A DNA stretch of 40,906 bases from Bacteroidaceae bacterium (GTDB lineage Bacteria; Bacteroidota; Bacteroidia; Bacteroidales; Bacteroidaceae): NCBI GenBank assembly GCA_900771425.1, contig CAAGNV010000024.1, positions 1-40,906 of the forward strand, read 5' to 3'. Both the position numbers and the translations under genes were made by a program. Position 1 is the first letter of the stretch; the number at the start of each line of letters is the position of its first letter. The notes below the pieces were generated by a model that saw nothing but the letters and a program-made list of their open reading frames with translations, was not told the DNA's origin and ran no database searches. Shown one piece after another: positions 1 through 7,500 of this stretch.

Positions 1-64
1 CAGTTCATGGTGGATGACCTCATCCTTGTTGCAGGCGAAGCCGAAAAACTCACGACATTCCTAT
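1..64 (+). pseudogene. Possible interrupted host gene, left fragment
   Basis: An open frame enters from the window edge and reads a plausible peptide (QFMVDDLILVAGEAEKLTTF) before meeting a stop at 73-75, just inside the presumed phage. The five bases CCTAT at 60-64 recur at 40717-40721. Joining the flanks through this duplication gives one uninterrupted frame across to the right window edge. This fits Mu-type insertion with a 5-bp target duplication, but 5-mers recur by chance and the host protein is not recognised. Confidence 0.3.
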
Positions 65-75
65 GCCACGCCTAA

Positions 76-163
76 CAAAAGCGAACAAATCATATATAAT
101 CCGCAAAACGAAATGTTCGCGAAAATCAAAACGAAGCGTTCTTTCTCGCAAAACGAAATGTTA
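76..163 (+). repeat. Terminal direct repeats, probable transposase-binding sites
   Basis: Three copies of a CAAAACGAA-type motif lie at 103-118, 126-141 and 148-163. The first and third are identical over GCAAAACGAAATGTT. Their AAAAC cores start at 105, 128 and 150, so they are spaced 23 and 22 bp, about two helical turns. A weaker relative (CAAAAGCGAAC) starts at 76. In Mu, MuA binds arrays of roughly 22-bp sites at both ends, and a similar array lies at the right end here, so these are inferred to be the attachment-end sites of this phage. Confidence 0.55.
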
Positions 164-183
164 CTTTTTTCGCAACCCCTCCC

Positions 184-227
184 ATCAAAAAAAATGCCTC
201 AGATTTCTCTGGGGCATTTCATTTTTT
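184..227. terminator. Bidirectional intrinsic terminator
   Basis: A 12-bp stem (192-203 with 208-219) closes a four-base loop. On the + strand all pairs form, one as G-U. The stem is followed by a T-run on the right (222-227). A run of A on the left (184-194) gives a U-run for leftward transcripts. It lies just beyond the stop of the leftward thymidylate-synthase-like gene (237), so it most likely ends the leftward modification operon and shields it from host transcription. Confidence 0.7.
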
Positions 228-236
228 CAGCGTTTT

Positions 237-875
237 TCAAACATTCAAGTCAAACTTCACTCCTTCGTCACCGTCAAGCAGTTGTTTTGTCCGTTCCAGG
301 TTATTCTCGTATATATGGACGTTACCAAGGTTCAGCGTTATCGACTTCAAAGGCAAGTCTATCTGGCGTGCCATTAAATACAAATGGTAAATATCTGCAG
401 GCAGTCCAAGGTTTGCATCGCTGCTTCTCTGATATGCAGACAACACAAGCTCACCCTCATCTATTTGGAACTGTACAAGGCTGAGGCATGGGGCTTGATT
501 ACTTTCTGCCCCTGTTTCACCAAGGAACAATACATAGTTCTTGCTGTTGCGTTTTTCCCTGTTTATCTTCTCAATGAGTGGCGGAAGTTTCTCAAAGTAT
601 GTCGGGTAACTGTTCACGAGTACGCTCCCACAATAGTCCCACCAGTTTATACCGACATCTCGGTATTTCTCGACATTGCGTTCGCCTTTCATAAAGAGCT
701 GCAGCTCGTTCTTTAGTTTCTTTCTTGCTATTCCATGACTCTCAAATATGTCCAGCAAGTCAGCCGGTGTGAGTGAAAGTTGTTCGTTAAGCAAGTATTT
801 GATATTCCCCTTCTTGTTGTTCTGGGTCTTTCCGTTAGCGAGAATCCTGCCCAGTGTCTGATAGTACTTGTTCAT
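237..875 (-). CDS. Thymidylate synthase-family protein with dCMP-type Asp switch
   Basis: The protein has 212 residues. Its C-terminal half follows the thymidylate synthase core: APC at 128-130 gives the catalytic Cys130, then QRSSD at 149-153, LGLPADI at 156-162, and HIY at 187-189. In E. coli thymidylate synthase the residue aligned with Asp161 is Asn177, which recognises the uracil ring. In dCMP hydroxymethylases such as T4 gp42 this position is Asp. The His after the catalytic Cys is Leu here. The N-terminal half is shorter than and unlike a full synthase. It lies 36 bp downstream of a D12 adenine methylase and reads into a terminator. I infer a pyrimidine-C5 modifying enzyme, possibly acting on dCMP, for phage DNA modification. 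Family membership is firm; substrate is inference. Confidence 0.75.
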   Translation of the reverse strand: MNKYYQTLGRILANGKTQNNKKGNIKYLLNEQLSLTPADLLDIFESHGIARKKLKNELQLFMKGERNVEKYRDVGINWWDYCGSVLVNSYPTYFEKLPPLIEKINREKRNSKNYVLFLGETGAESNQAPCLSLVQFQIDEGELVLSAYQRSSDANLGLPADIYHLYLMARQIDLPLKSITLNLGNVHIYENNLERTKQLLDGDEGVKFDLNV

Positions 876-911
876 GGTTACAATGGTTTTATAATGTTGT
901 TATAATGCTAT

Positions 912-1742
912 TCAGGCAGTCTTATTATACAGCATCATATCCGTATAAAAGGAGTTGTAGTTCATGTGGGCATTGAACTCCACCTTTACACAGTCCTCAA
1001 ACGGGTTTCCTATGTTCCTATTTTTTCCAATCCAGTCACATAGTTCAAGGATAGAGGACTTGTTAGAAGTGAAATATACAAACCGATGGCCGGAAAGTAC
1101 ACGCAGCACATCCAGATAGTCCGCCAGTTTCCAGTACATCTTGTAAGTACCTGCGTCAGTGCTCAGGTATGGAGGGTCAACAAGGAACACTACATTTGGG
1201 TTATCCTTATATTGCCCGAAAACTTCCTTGTAGTCACAGGAAGTGACTGTAAGCCCATCGAGATAGTCCTGGCAATCCGGATAGTCTGTAGTCCTTATAT
1301 TATTGTATAAGGTTTCTTTTTCCAGAGTCTTCAAGTCGGTTGCATATTTCATTGAGAACATTATGGAAGACGAAAGGGTTATGTAGTCAATAAATCCATT
1401 GTCATGCTCATACTTGCGTATGCACGACAATACACGTTCCTTCTCTGTTCCGAGTATAGGCTTATTCCGTGGCGTCTTAACGATTTCCCTCAGATCTGCA
1501 AGTATGGCATTAGTGACAGGTATTGACTCCAACCGTCTGCAGTACCCGTCAAAGTCATTGTAAACTACAACCGAGTTCGGCTTTTGGCATTTTGTAATAT
1601 GGGACAGCAGGCCGCTGCCGCCAAACAGGTCAACGAACACGGTACCATCAGGATAATTCTCCAGGACTTTTATAAATTCTTTGGCAAACATTCGCTTCTG
1701 TCCCTGGAATGGAAGCGGGGCCGATAGATATTGCTTTCTCAT
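912..1742 (-). CDS. D12-class DNA adenine N6-methyltransferase
   Basis: The 276-residue protein carries the SAM-binding motif FVDLFGGSG at 36-44 after a conserved PFQGQK start, and the catalytic DPPY motif at 189-192. This order (SAM motif first, DPPY late) is that of the Dam/D12 family (MethyltransfD12), and the length is typical. It would transfer methyl groups from SAM to N6 of adenine in phage or host DNA. No restriction partner is nearby, so it is probably an orphan phage methylase that protects phage DNA or marks it for regulation. It forms a leftward pair with the thymidylate-synthase-like gene, at the genome end where Mu keeps its mom modification gene. Confidence 0.88.
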   Translation of the reverse strand: MRKQYLSAPLPFQGQKRMFAKEFIKVLENYPDGTVFVDLFGGSGLLSHITKCQKPNSVVVYNDFDGYCRRLESIPVTNAILADLREIVKTPRNKPILGTEKERVLSCIRKYEHDNGFIDYITLSSSIMFSMKYATDLKTLEKETLYNNIRTTDYPDCQDYLDGLTVTSCDYKEVFGQYKDNPNVVFLVDPPYLSTDAGTYKMYWKLADYLDVLRVLSGHRFVYFTSNKSSILELCDWIGKNRNIGNPFEDCVKVEFNAHMNYNSFYTDMMLYNKTA

Positions 1743-1809
1743 GCCTTATGTGGTTATGACGGTGCAAAGTTCGCACAAATTCGCCAGCATAGAAAGCAAA
1801 AAGACACAA

Positions 1810-2052
1810 TCACACTGCATTGCTCGTGCAGTCTCTTTGGAAATGCTTGATAAGATTATAGACTTTTCGTTCGCATATCGAGTACTTGTTTGAGAGCATG
1901 GCAACTATATAGGTCACTTTCTCTCCAGACTGTTTCATCGTTTCGTATTCAGTGTAAAGGTCGATGTACTGGCAATCATCCAGTTTTATGCCCATATTCT
2001 GAATTTTCGTAAGTATTTCTCTGTTAAAATTCAAAATTTCGATTACTTTCAT
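1810..2052 (-). CDS. Small HTH-like protein, unknown function
   Basis: An 80-residue leftward ORF. The first half is predicted helical (EILNFNREILTKIQ). The second half has a helix-turn-helix look, with a YSICERKVYNLIKHF segment near the C-terminus. The same ICER..Y..(I/L)K signature occurs in the 93-residue early protein encoded at 32672-32953. I do not recognise a named family. It stands at the head of the modification genes and directly beside the divergent non-coding RNA promoter, so a regulatory role is a reasonable inference, possibly analogous to Com of Mu, though no sequence similarity to Com is claimed. The ATG at 2052 follows an AT-rich leader with no clear Shine-Dalgarno. Confidence 0.6.
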   Translation of the reverse strand: MKVIEILNFNREILTKIQNMGIKLDDCQYIDLYTEYETMKQSGEKVTYIVAMLSNKYSICERKVYNLIKHFQRDCTSNAV

Positions 2053-2062
2053 AAAAATTTTG

Positions 2063-2070
2063 TACCTTTG
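2063..2070 (+). promoter_or_regulatory. Bacteroidetes-type -7 box for ncRNA
   Basis: TACCTTTG matches the Bacteroidetes -7 consensus TAnnTTTG perfectly. A TTTCG segment about 22 bp upstream (2037-2041) could serve as a weak -33 element. Transcription would start near 2076 and run right into the structured region ending at the T-run at 2196-2200, with no ORF in between. Confidence 0.55.
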
Positions 2071-2073
2071 CAG

Positions 2074-2200
2074 CGTCTCACTTATTAATGCACAAAATGC
2101 CGAACTGACGGCAGGAGGTATAGGCCCCCAGCTGCGTCGGTTCGGCGGTAGTGTGTTAAAAAGTAAGTGAGACGACTAATTAACAGGCTGGGGGCTTTTT
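2074..2200 (+). ncRNA. Candidate structured non-coding RNA
   Basis: The intergenic region between two leftward genes contains a promoter-like box, several long complementary segments, and a G-rich/C-rich pair followed by five T. Segment 2074-2084 pairs perfectly with 2164-2174 (11 bp). Segment 2099-2105 pairs with 2140-2146 (7 bp). Segment 2124-2132 (GCCCCCAGC) pairs with 2187-2195 (9 bp), directly before T5 at 2196-2200. The last pairing crosses the first two, so the RNA would be a pseudoknot or switch between two folds. A small local hairpin (2098-2102 with 2109-2113) competes with the second stem. No coding potential is seen. The function is unknown; position suggests a regulatory RNA for the DGR or modification genes. 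Confidence 0.5.
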
Positions 2201-2225
2201 ATTGCCTGCCCCCGAAGGCTAATTG

Positions 2226-2711
2226 CTACGAGATTACATAGCGGTTCATGTCGATGGCATCTTTTCTGCGCCATCCTTCCTCCAGCGTCTGCTGGATATG
2301 CTGCATGGCTCTCGTATAGAATTCGGAAAGACTCTCCACACTGTCAAATGTCTTGTACACGGGTTCGTCATCGGTTCCAAGCTTGAATGTGGTGGGCAAT
2401 GTTTCCCCTGCAGTCTGTACGGCAAGGTCATAAGCCGCCCTGTAGTTCAGTTGATTCTCTGTTGACAGCCACACCATACTACCTTCATACTCGAAACCCG
2501 AGAGAATTGCTTCCTGTGTCTGCTCGTTATACCATCCTACGATGATGGAGCGTATCTCGTCCATCGTAGGTCTGTGTCCGAACTCAGCCTCCATATAGTC
2601 GGCTGTACCGTCTTCCTTCACCCTGACGTCCCAACGTATGCGCCACTTGCCTCTGATGGGGTTGACACACTCGATGAGTTTCACGTCCGCTGTTCCTTCG
2701 ATTCTCTGCAT
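2226..2711 (-). CDS. DUF4376-like tail-fibre-associated protein
   Basis: A 161-residue leftward protein whose C-terminal two thirds resembles DUF4376-type proteins: RPTMDEIRSIIVGWYNEQT, then WLSTENQLNYRAAYDLAVQT, a FKLGTDDEPVY segment and a final helix with WRRKDAID. Such proteins sit beside tail-fibre genes of Bacteroidetes phages, and fibre assembly or chaperone roles have been suggested for them. It starts 3 bp after the reverse transcriptase stop, so the two are probably co-transcribed. It does not look like Avd, the small basic helical bundle usual in DGRs, although its place in the cassette would allow an accessory role. Confidence is good for the gene and moderate for the family. Confidence 0.65.
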   Translation of the reverse strand: MQRIEGTADVKLIECVNPIRGKWRIRWDVRVKEDGTADYMEAEFGHRPTMDEIRSIIVGWYNEQTQEAILSGFEYEGSMVWLSTENQLNYRAAYDLAVQTAGETLPTTFKLGTDDEPVYKTFDSVESLSEFYTRAMQHIQQTLEEGWRRKDAIDMNRYVIS

Positions 2712-2714
2712 TGT

Positions 2715-4013
2715 CTAAGTAAATACGTACTTTGTTCTACCTTTGCCGAACGTCTCAGTCTTGATGGTGGTCTCAAAAGGGAAGCCGTCCGGCATTTCCT
2801 TAATCTGGGCGAGGATATTCTTCATTTCCTCGCTATTGGTGAAAAACTTCTTGGGTTCACCATTTTGCTCGATAGCGACGATGCAACGGTCTTCGCCCTG
2901 CTCTGTTTTGATACCTACCTCAAAGTCGTTGACTATGATAGGAAGGTTCACCAACTCCCGTATGCTTACCACCGCACCGGGAAAGCGCTTCTTGCCATCT
3001 TCTGGCTTGTAAGCGATTTTCAGTTCTTTGAATGATTTCATTTCTTTGTCTGTTAATTTGATGAATAGATTATTGCAGTCAGCGTGCTTGGCCATACCGT
3101 AGAAACTGGCAATAAGCTCACGCCGTCTTTTTCTGCTTTTTACTTCCTGCATCTTACGTGCGAAGCGCTGCTTGTTGCGTTTGCGCATCAGCACATGGTC
3201 AGGATAGATTACATAACCAAGCGCATCTATGCCTTCCGTGACGGGGAACACGCGTTCGTCATGTATCTCAAAGCCGATGGCCTCAAGCTGTTCATGAATA
3301 AGGTCACGTGCTATCCAGCATTCCTCCTTCGTCCGTGCCAGTACCGCACCATTGTCGCAATAGCGATAGTAGTGTTTCACTGCGCACTCATCCTTCAGAG
3401 GGTGGTCAAGGCGTATGGAAAGCGTAAGGTTAAGGATGCCCTGCGAGGAGCGAAGACCAAGGCTGAGCCCTTCCGGAATCATGGATATAAAGCTGTCGAG
3501 CATCCCCGTCAGTTTCTTGTCCTTGAACACCGAATGTACACATTCCTTGGCCACTTCCTGGCTTGTGGTCTCATAGCACTTGCGTATGTCGAATACATAA
3601 CAGTAGCGGGTTCCTTCAGGGTCTTTCACCATGTCGTCATGGATATACTGCATCAAGTCATGTACGCCTCTGCCCTTTATACTGGCAGAAGTTGTCCGTA
3701 TGAAGCGTTTCCTGATATGAGCGTCAACTACCGACATGATTGCGTTCACCCCGATTCTGTCCTTCATAGACAATATCTGCAGGTTCCTCTGCTTCCCATG
3801 TTCAGTAATGACTCGCTCCCTGTAGCCGCTCACCCTGAACGTACCGTCTGCTATGCGTGATGTCAGGTCCGCTATGACCTCATCACGATGGGCAAGGAGC
3901 CATCTGCCCTGGCGGCTGCGCTTTCGCGCCGTGCCCCTGAGCACCTGGTCGAACGAAGCGGACATATTGCCGTATTCCACGACCTCACCGATAATGTTTC
4001 CTTCCCTGCGCAT
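2715..4013 (-). CDS. DGR reverse transcriptase with C-terminal extension
   Basis: A 432-residue reverse transcriptase. Visible palm motifs are YVFDIRKCYE at 139-148 (catalytic Asp142), the DGR-type LGLRSSQ motif at 185-191 (the GxxxSQ signature), and YCDN at 218-221 where most reverse transcriptases have YxDD. The codons read tgc gac aat, so the second Asp really is Asn. The segment SIKGRGVHDL at 111-120 is also typical of the family. Residues from about 325 to 432 form an extra domain (FPGAVVSIRELVNLP...TKYVFT) beyond the usual thumb. It copies the RNA of the template repeat at 4241-4353 with adenine mutagenesis and delivers it to the variable repeat in the fibre gene. No separate Avd gene is seen. 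The start at 4013 was chosen as the first ATG of the frame; the DNA between it and the template has no other plausible gene. Confidence 0.9.
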   Translation of the reverse strand: MRREGNIIGEVVEYGNMSASFDQVLRGTARKRSRQGRWLLAHRDEVIADLTSRIADGTFRVSGYRERVITEHGKQRNLQILSMKDRIGVNAIMSVVDAHIRKRFIRTTSASIKGRGVHDLMQYIHDDMVKDPEGTRYCYVFDIRKCYETTSQEVAKECVHSVFKDKKLTGMLDSFISMIPEGLSLGLRSSQGILNLTLSIRLDHPLKDECAVKHYYRYCDNGAVLARTKEECWIARDLIHEQLEAIGFEIHDERVFPVTEGIDALGYVIYPDHVLMRKRNKQRFARKMQEVKSRKRRRELIASFYGMAKHADCNNLFIKLTDKEMKSFKELKIAYKPEDGKKRFPGAVVSIRELVNLPIIVNDFEVGIKTEQGEDRCIVAIEQNGEPKKFFTNSEEMKNILAQIKEMPDGFPFETTIKTETFGKGRTKYVFT

Positions 4014-4240
4014 AGTACCTCTTTACTTATGGCTTTGCAAGCCTTCAATCCTTGGGTCCGACTTCTTCGAGACATTGCTGTCCTACCAAACTCTACCCGT
4101 TCACTTGTTTTTTCAGCTTTCCAGTTTCTCCGGCCAGACGGACCGGGGCAACTGCTTTTGCTGTGGCTCATCCCCCTCGGCTCAGCACTGGGAACACGTT
4201 CCCGTCGCTGTAGGCCGATTTTGTTTCTTCCGATTGTTTT

Positions 4241-4353
4241 CCAGACGCGACCCGATGTTCGTATTCGTGTTCGAAGCATCGTTATTCGCATTCGCGTACG
4301 ACACACCGCCATTCGCATTCGCGTTGTTGTTGCCGCGATAGACCACACGGCCT
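4241..4353 (-). repeat. DGR template repeat (TR)
   Basis: A 113-bp segment that aligns without gaps to 4599-4711 at a constant offset of 358. The two differ at 11 positions (TR coordinates 4258, 4264, 4271, 4283, 4285, 4292, 4312, 4319, 4325, 4328, 4331), every one an adenine in the TR on the coding strand. TR has 29 such adenines over the interval, so 11 of 29 differ. If read in the fibre frame it has 11 Asn codons, AAC or AAT. It lies non-coding between the fibre stop and the reverse transcriptase start, the usual DGR order. Confidence 0.96.
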
Positions 4354-4381
4354 ATTGGGGGAATCCGCCGTTTTCCGACTG

Positions 4382-4389
4382 CAAAGTTA
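4382..4389 (-). promoter_or_regulatory. Probable TR/RT promoter -7 box
   Basis: On the minus strand TAACTTTG matches TAnnTTTG. Transcription would start near 4375, about 20 bp before the template repeat, and continue through TR into the reverse transcriptase. No convincing -33 element is seen 19-21 bp upstream. The placement suits production of the template RNA independently of the long fibre transcript. Confidence 0.45.
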
Positions 4390-4441
4390 CCAAATCATTT
4401 CTCTCGTTGTCCTTTTGTTATGATTTTTCAACATTTTTTCG

Positions 4442-4457
4442 ACGGGCTGACGCCCGT
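4442..4457. other. Hairpin/cruciform between VR and TR
   Basis: A perfect 6-bp stem ACGGGC/GCCCGT encloses the tetraloop TGAC (GTCA on the coding strand). DGRs often have a short hairpin or cruciform with a four-base loop just downstream of the variable repeat that promotes homing. Here it lies about 75 bp past the fibre stop and 140 bp past VR. There is no T-run after it, so it is not an ordinary terminator. Confidence 0.5.
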
Positions 4458-4471
4458 ATCCTGCTGTTTTC

Positions 4472-4520
4472 GCTTTGACGCTTTGTCGCTTCGCTCCCGA
4501 TTTTTCGCTTCACGCTTCCT
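4472..4520 (-). repeat. AAGCG short-repeat tract downstream of VR
   Basis: On the coding strand AAGCG recurs five times between the fibre stop codon and the hairpin, with irregular spacers of about 2 to 16 bases. It is non-coding and not part of the TR/VR homology. Its meaning is unknown; it may be a structural or protein-binding part of the homing region. Confidence 0.45.
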
Positions 4521-4530
4521 CGGATCACGC

Positions 4531-7500
4531 TCATGCTACTTCGGTCAACGCCTTATACGCTGCCACGCTGGAGGCTTTCACGAGATGGCCGCGGAAGGCC
4601 AGACGCGACCCGATGCTCGTACTCGTGTGCGAAGCATCGTAACTCGCATACGCGTACGACACACCGCCACTCGCATACGCGTAGTAGTAGCCGCGATAGA
4701 CCACACGGCCTGTTGAGCCACTATAGTAATAATAGTCGCAGTAGTATGTGCTCGAACTTCCGTTCGCAGCTACCGGTACGGCATCCATATAGAGGCCGTG
4801 GGCAACCGACTGGATATAACCAGTGACCTTGCCGCCTTGAACAAACCTATAGCTTCCGTCTGGCATCAGGTAGCGCCATTTGCCGACATTGCCGGTACTG
4901 TTCGGCATGTCAACGCAGTCCATCATGTCATACTTGTGCCCGTAGATGTCTTCATAGCCGAGGCAGTTCGTACTGTTGATGCGCGTATATACGGTATCGC
5001 CGTTGCTGTTCACGCTCTTGTAGAACGCAAGGCCGTTGCTTTCAACTCCGCCTTCGGTCACGCCGTCCGTGTTCAGAGTATCATGCATGCCGAGTGGCGC
5101 GGTCGTTCCTGTTGTCCTTGCATTTGTATGTGAGCCGGCACCACACTGCATCTGGCTGTCCCTGCGTCCGTAAACCATGCAGAACAGGTTGAGGATCCAG
5201 TTGTGCATCATGCCGTCTATCTGCTGCATGCCGCGTGCCATGCTGTAGTAGTGGAAGTCGGTCCAGGACATGCTGGCGGTCGTCGAGCCTCCTGTCACAC
5301 ATGCACGCAGCTTGTCACCTACGACACTGCTGCCAACGACGGCGGTCAGGTAGGCATCTTCTTCCACCCACTCGTCCTCCATGTCAAGTACATTGGTGCC
5401 GCGGTTCAGGACTACCTTGTCGAATTCTGCCGCCTTCTCTATTGTGAAGTACAGCTGTGTCGCACCAGCCGGAACGTCTGCTATCAGATACATGCCACTG
5501 GCAAACTTCGAACCGAGAGTGCTCACCACTATCGTGCTCACGATGCTGCCGTTCGCACTGACGAAAAGGCTGCCCATCAGATTGCTTCCCGGAACGGTCG
5601 GGAACCTCACCTTGCTGTAGCCGCCTACATCAACCCTGCACACGGCATAGTTGCTGTCGGCCGTATAGCTCGCTGACAGCGAACTCTTGCCGCTCATCAG
5701 TTTGTAGTTCACCCTGTAGTCGCCTGCATCCTGTATGTCCTCCAGCGTAAGGACATCCACGTCTGGTATCGACGGACGGGAGGCGTTCGAACTTATGCAT
5801 GTGTAGTGCTTGGAGTTCAGGAAGTCGTTCACGCCCTTGAACCATTTGTGAGGCTCAAACATCATCCAGTCACCTTCTGTACCGTCGAGCTTGGCCGTCG
5901 AGCAGTTCCTTACATCCTCTGCGTCTGCATAGCAGTTCGAGTTGTCGTCATGCAGTGGGAAGTATGTCATCTCGCCGTCAGTCTTGTTCTGCACCGTTTC
6001 GACACCGGCATGGGTGATGTTCCTCGTCGTGGCCTTGCGCGTCACTTTGGCAAGCACCCTGTGGCGCTGGCTCATCAGCTTCAATATATGGCCGCTCGGC
6101 TCATATTCGTTTCCGTACTTGTAGCCCGTCTCGTTGTCCAAGTTACTTACATTGACGTCATCGCTTACGCTATCGTCATACTCTATAGTCGTGTACTCGG
6201 GCTGCACGATGTTAAGTTCCGGATAGTGTTGCCGCATTTCCGCATATTCGCTCTCCGACATGTAGCTCGTAAGGCGCACGGTTCCCGTCATGGCGCAGTA
6301 GTCCACGGCGTTGCCGTCGCTGTCAATGCCTCGGAGCGTCTTGTAACTCCTCAGTATGCTTCCGTCATCCTCCATGTCGATGCCCTCAATTCTCACGCGC
6401 TCGATGTTCGTACAGCGGGCAAGCAGGGTCTGCCAGTTCAGCAGCGGACAGTTCGAGAAACGCAAGGTCTTGACAGTCGTCCAGCTGCCGAGTGTCAGTC
6501 CGCTCGGTCCAAGGAGCGGAAGGTACTCGAGTCTCAGCGTCTGGATCTGACTTCCGAGCTTCGCGCTTGTCAGAGGACAGCCCTGGGCGAATATCACGGC
6601 ATGGACGTTCACGCCTCGCGCATCAAGGCTCTCCAGTCTTGTCTGGTTGCCGAAGTTCAGTTCCGTGCTTGACAGTGTGCCTGTCTTCGCATTCGACTGG
6701 CCGTTGAGGTTCACGTCCTTCAGCTGGCGGCACTGGTCGAGTACCAGGCACCAGCCGTTGCTCCCGTTTCCTGTGGTCTGCAGCTGAAGCTTGCCAAGCA
6801 CCTTGCACTTGTTCAGGTTCAGGTCGCCTGTCAGGTTGTCGGCCGAACCTCTCATGTCAAGCTCTGCCATCTGGCTCGCACCGTACAGTCTGATAGGGTC
6901 GTTCACCGTGAAGGCATTCGTGAAGGTCAGCGTCACGCTGTCGCCTTTCTCGGCCTTTGATGACGGCTGCAGGTGAGGGGCATTGTTGGTTCCGTAGCCG
7001 TAATAGTACAGGTCGTTCGACTTGACCACTATCGTGTTGGCCGTCGCACCAGCCTGGCGCGTCATGTACATATCTACATTGTCGCTGAGGTAGTTTCCCG
7101 TCTCGTACTTCGCATCGAGCAGGGCGAAGCGGTTCTTGATGAACCAATGTCTGAAGGCTTTCTTGTCTCCTTTCAGCGCATAGATGTACGGGTACTTCAC
7201 GGTCTCGCCATTCACATCCACGCCTTCTGTCTGGGGCTTGATGTATTTCAGCTCGCCGCTCTTGTTGAAGGCACGCCCGCACCAGTTACCTTGCTGCTCT
7301 TCGTCAAACATGGCGTTCACCTTGTCCTCGGTAAGCTTCGCACGCATGGCCGTGGCCATTGCCTTCAGGTCGTCGCCGAGGTTGGCCAGTACCAGGCACC
7401 ACAGCCACGAGTCATGACCCTCGAAGGCATACTTGCTTTTCTCCGAGTCCCATGTATCACGGGTTACGTCATACAGGTATGCCAACATCGAGTCGTTTCT

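Noticed and set aside
14..484. 156-residue rightward frame at the left end
   Set aside because: It crosses the phage end repeats and a terminator and lies opposite the thymidylate-synthase-like gene; composition is not protein-like.
2715..4013. Reverse transcriptase as a retron or group II intron enzyme
   Set aside because: The GxxxSQ motif and the adjacent TR/VR pair with adenine-only differences identify a DGR.
3872..4348. A 158-residue leftward frame across TR and the RT start as an Avd gene
   Set aside because: Its N-terminal part is a translation of the template repeat in another frame and the rest is an out-of-register Ser/Arg-rich reading of the RT 5' end; it lacks the length and helix pattern of Avd.
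5581..5610. GGAACGGT as an inverted copy of the repeat flank
   Set aside because: No hairpin accompanies it, so the family stays on one strand only.
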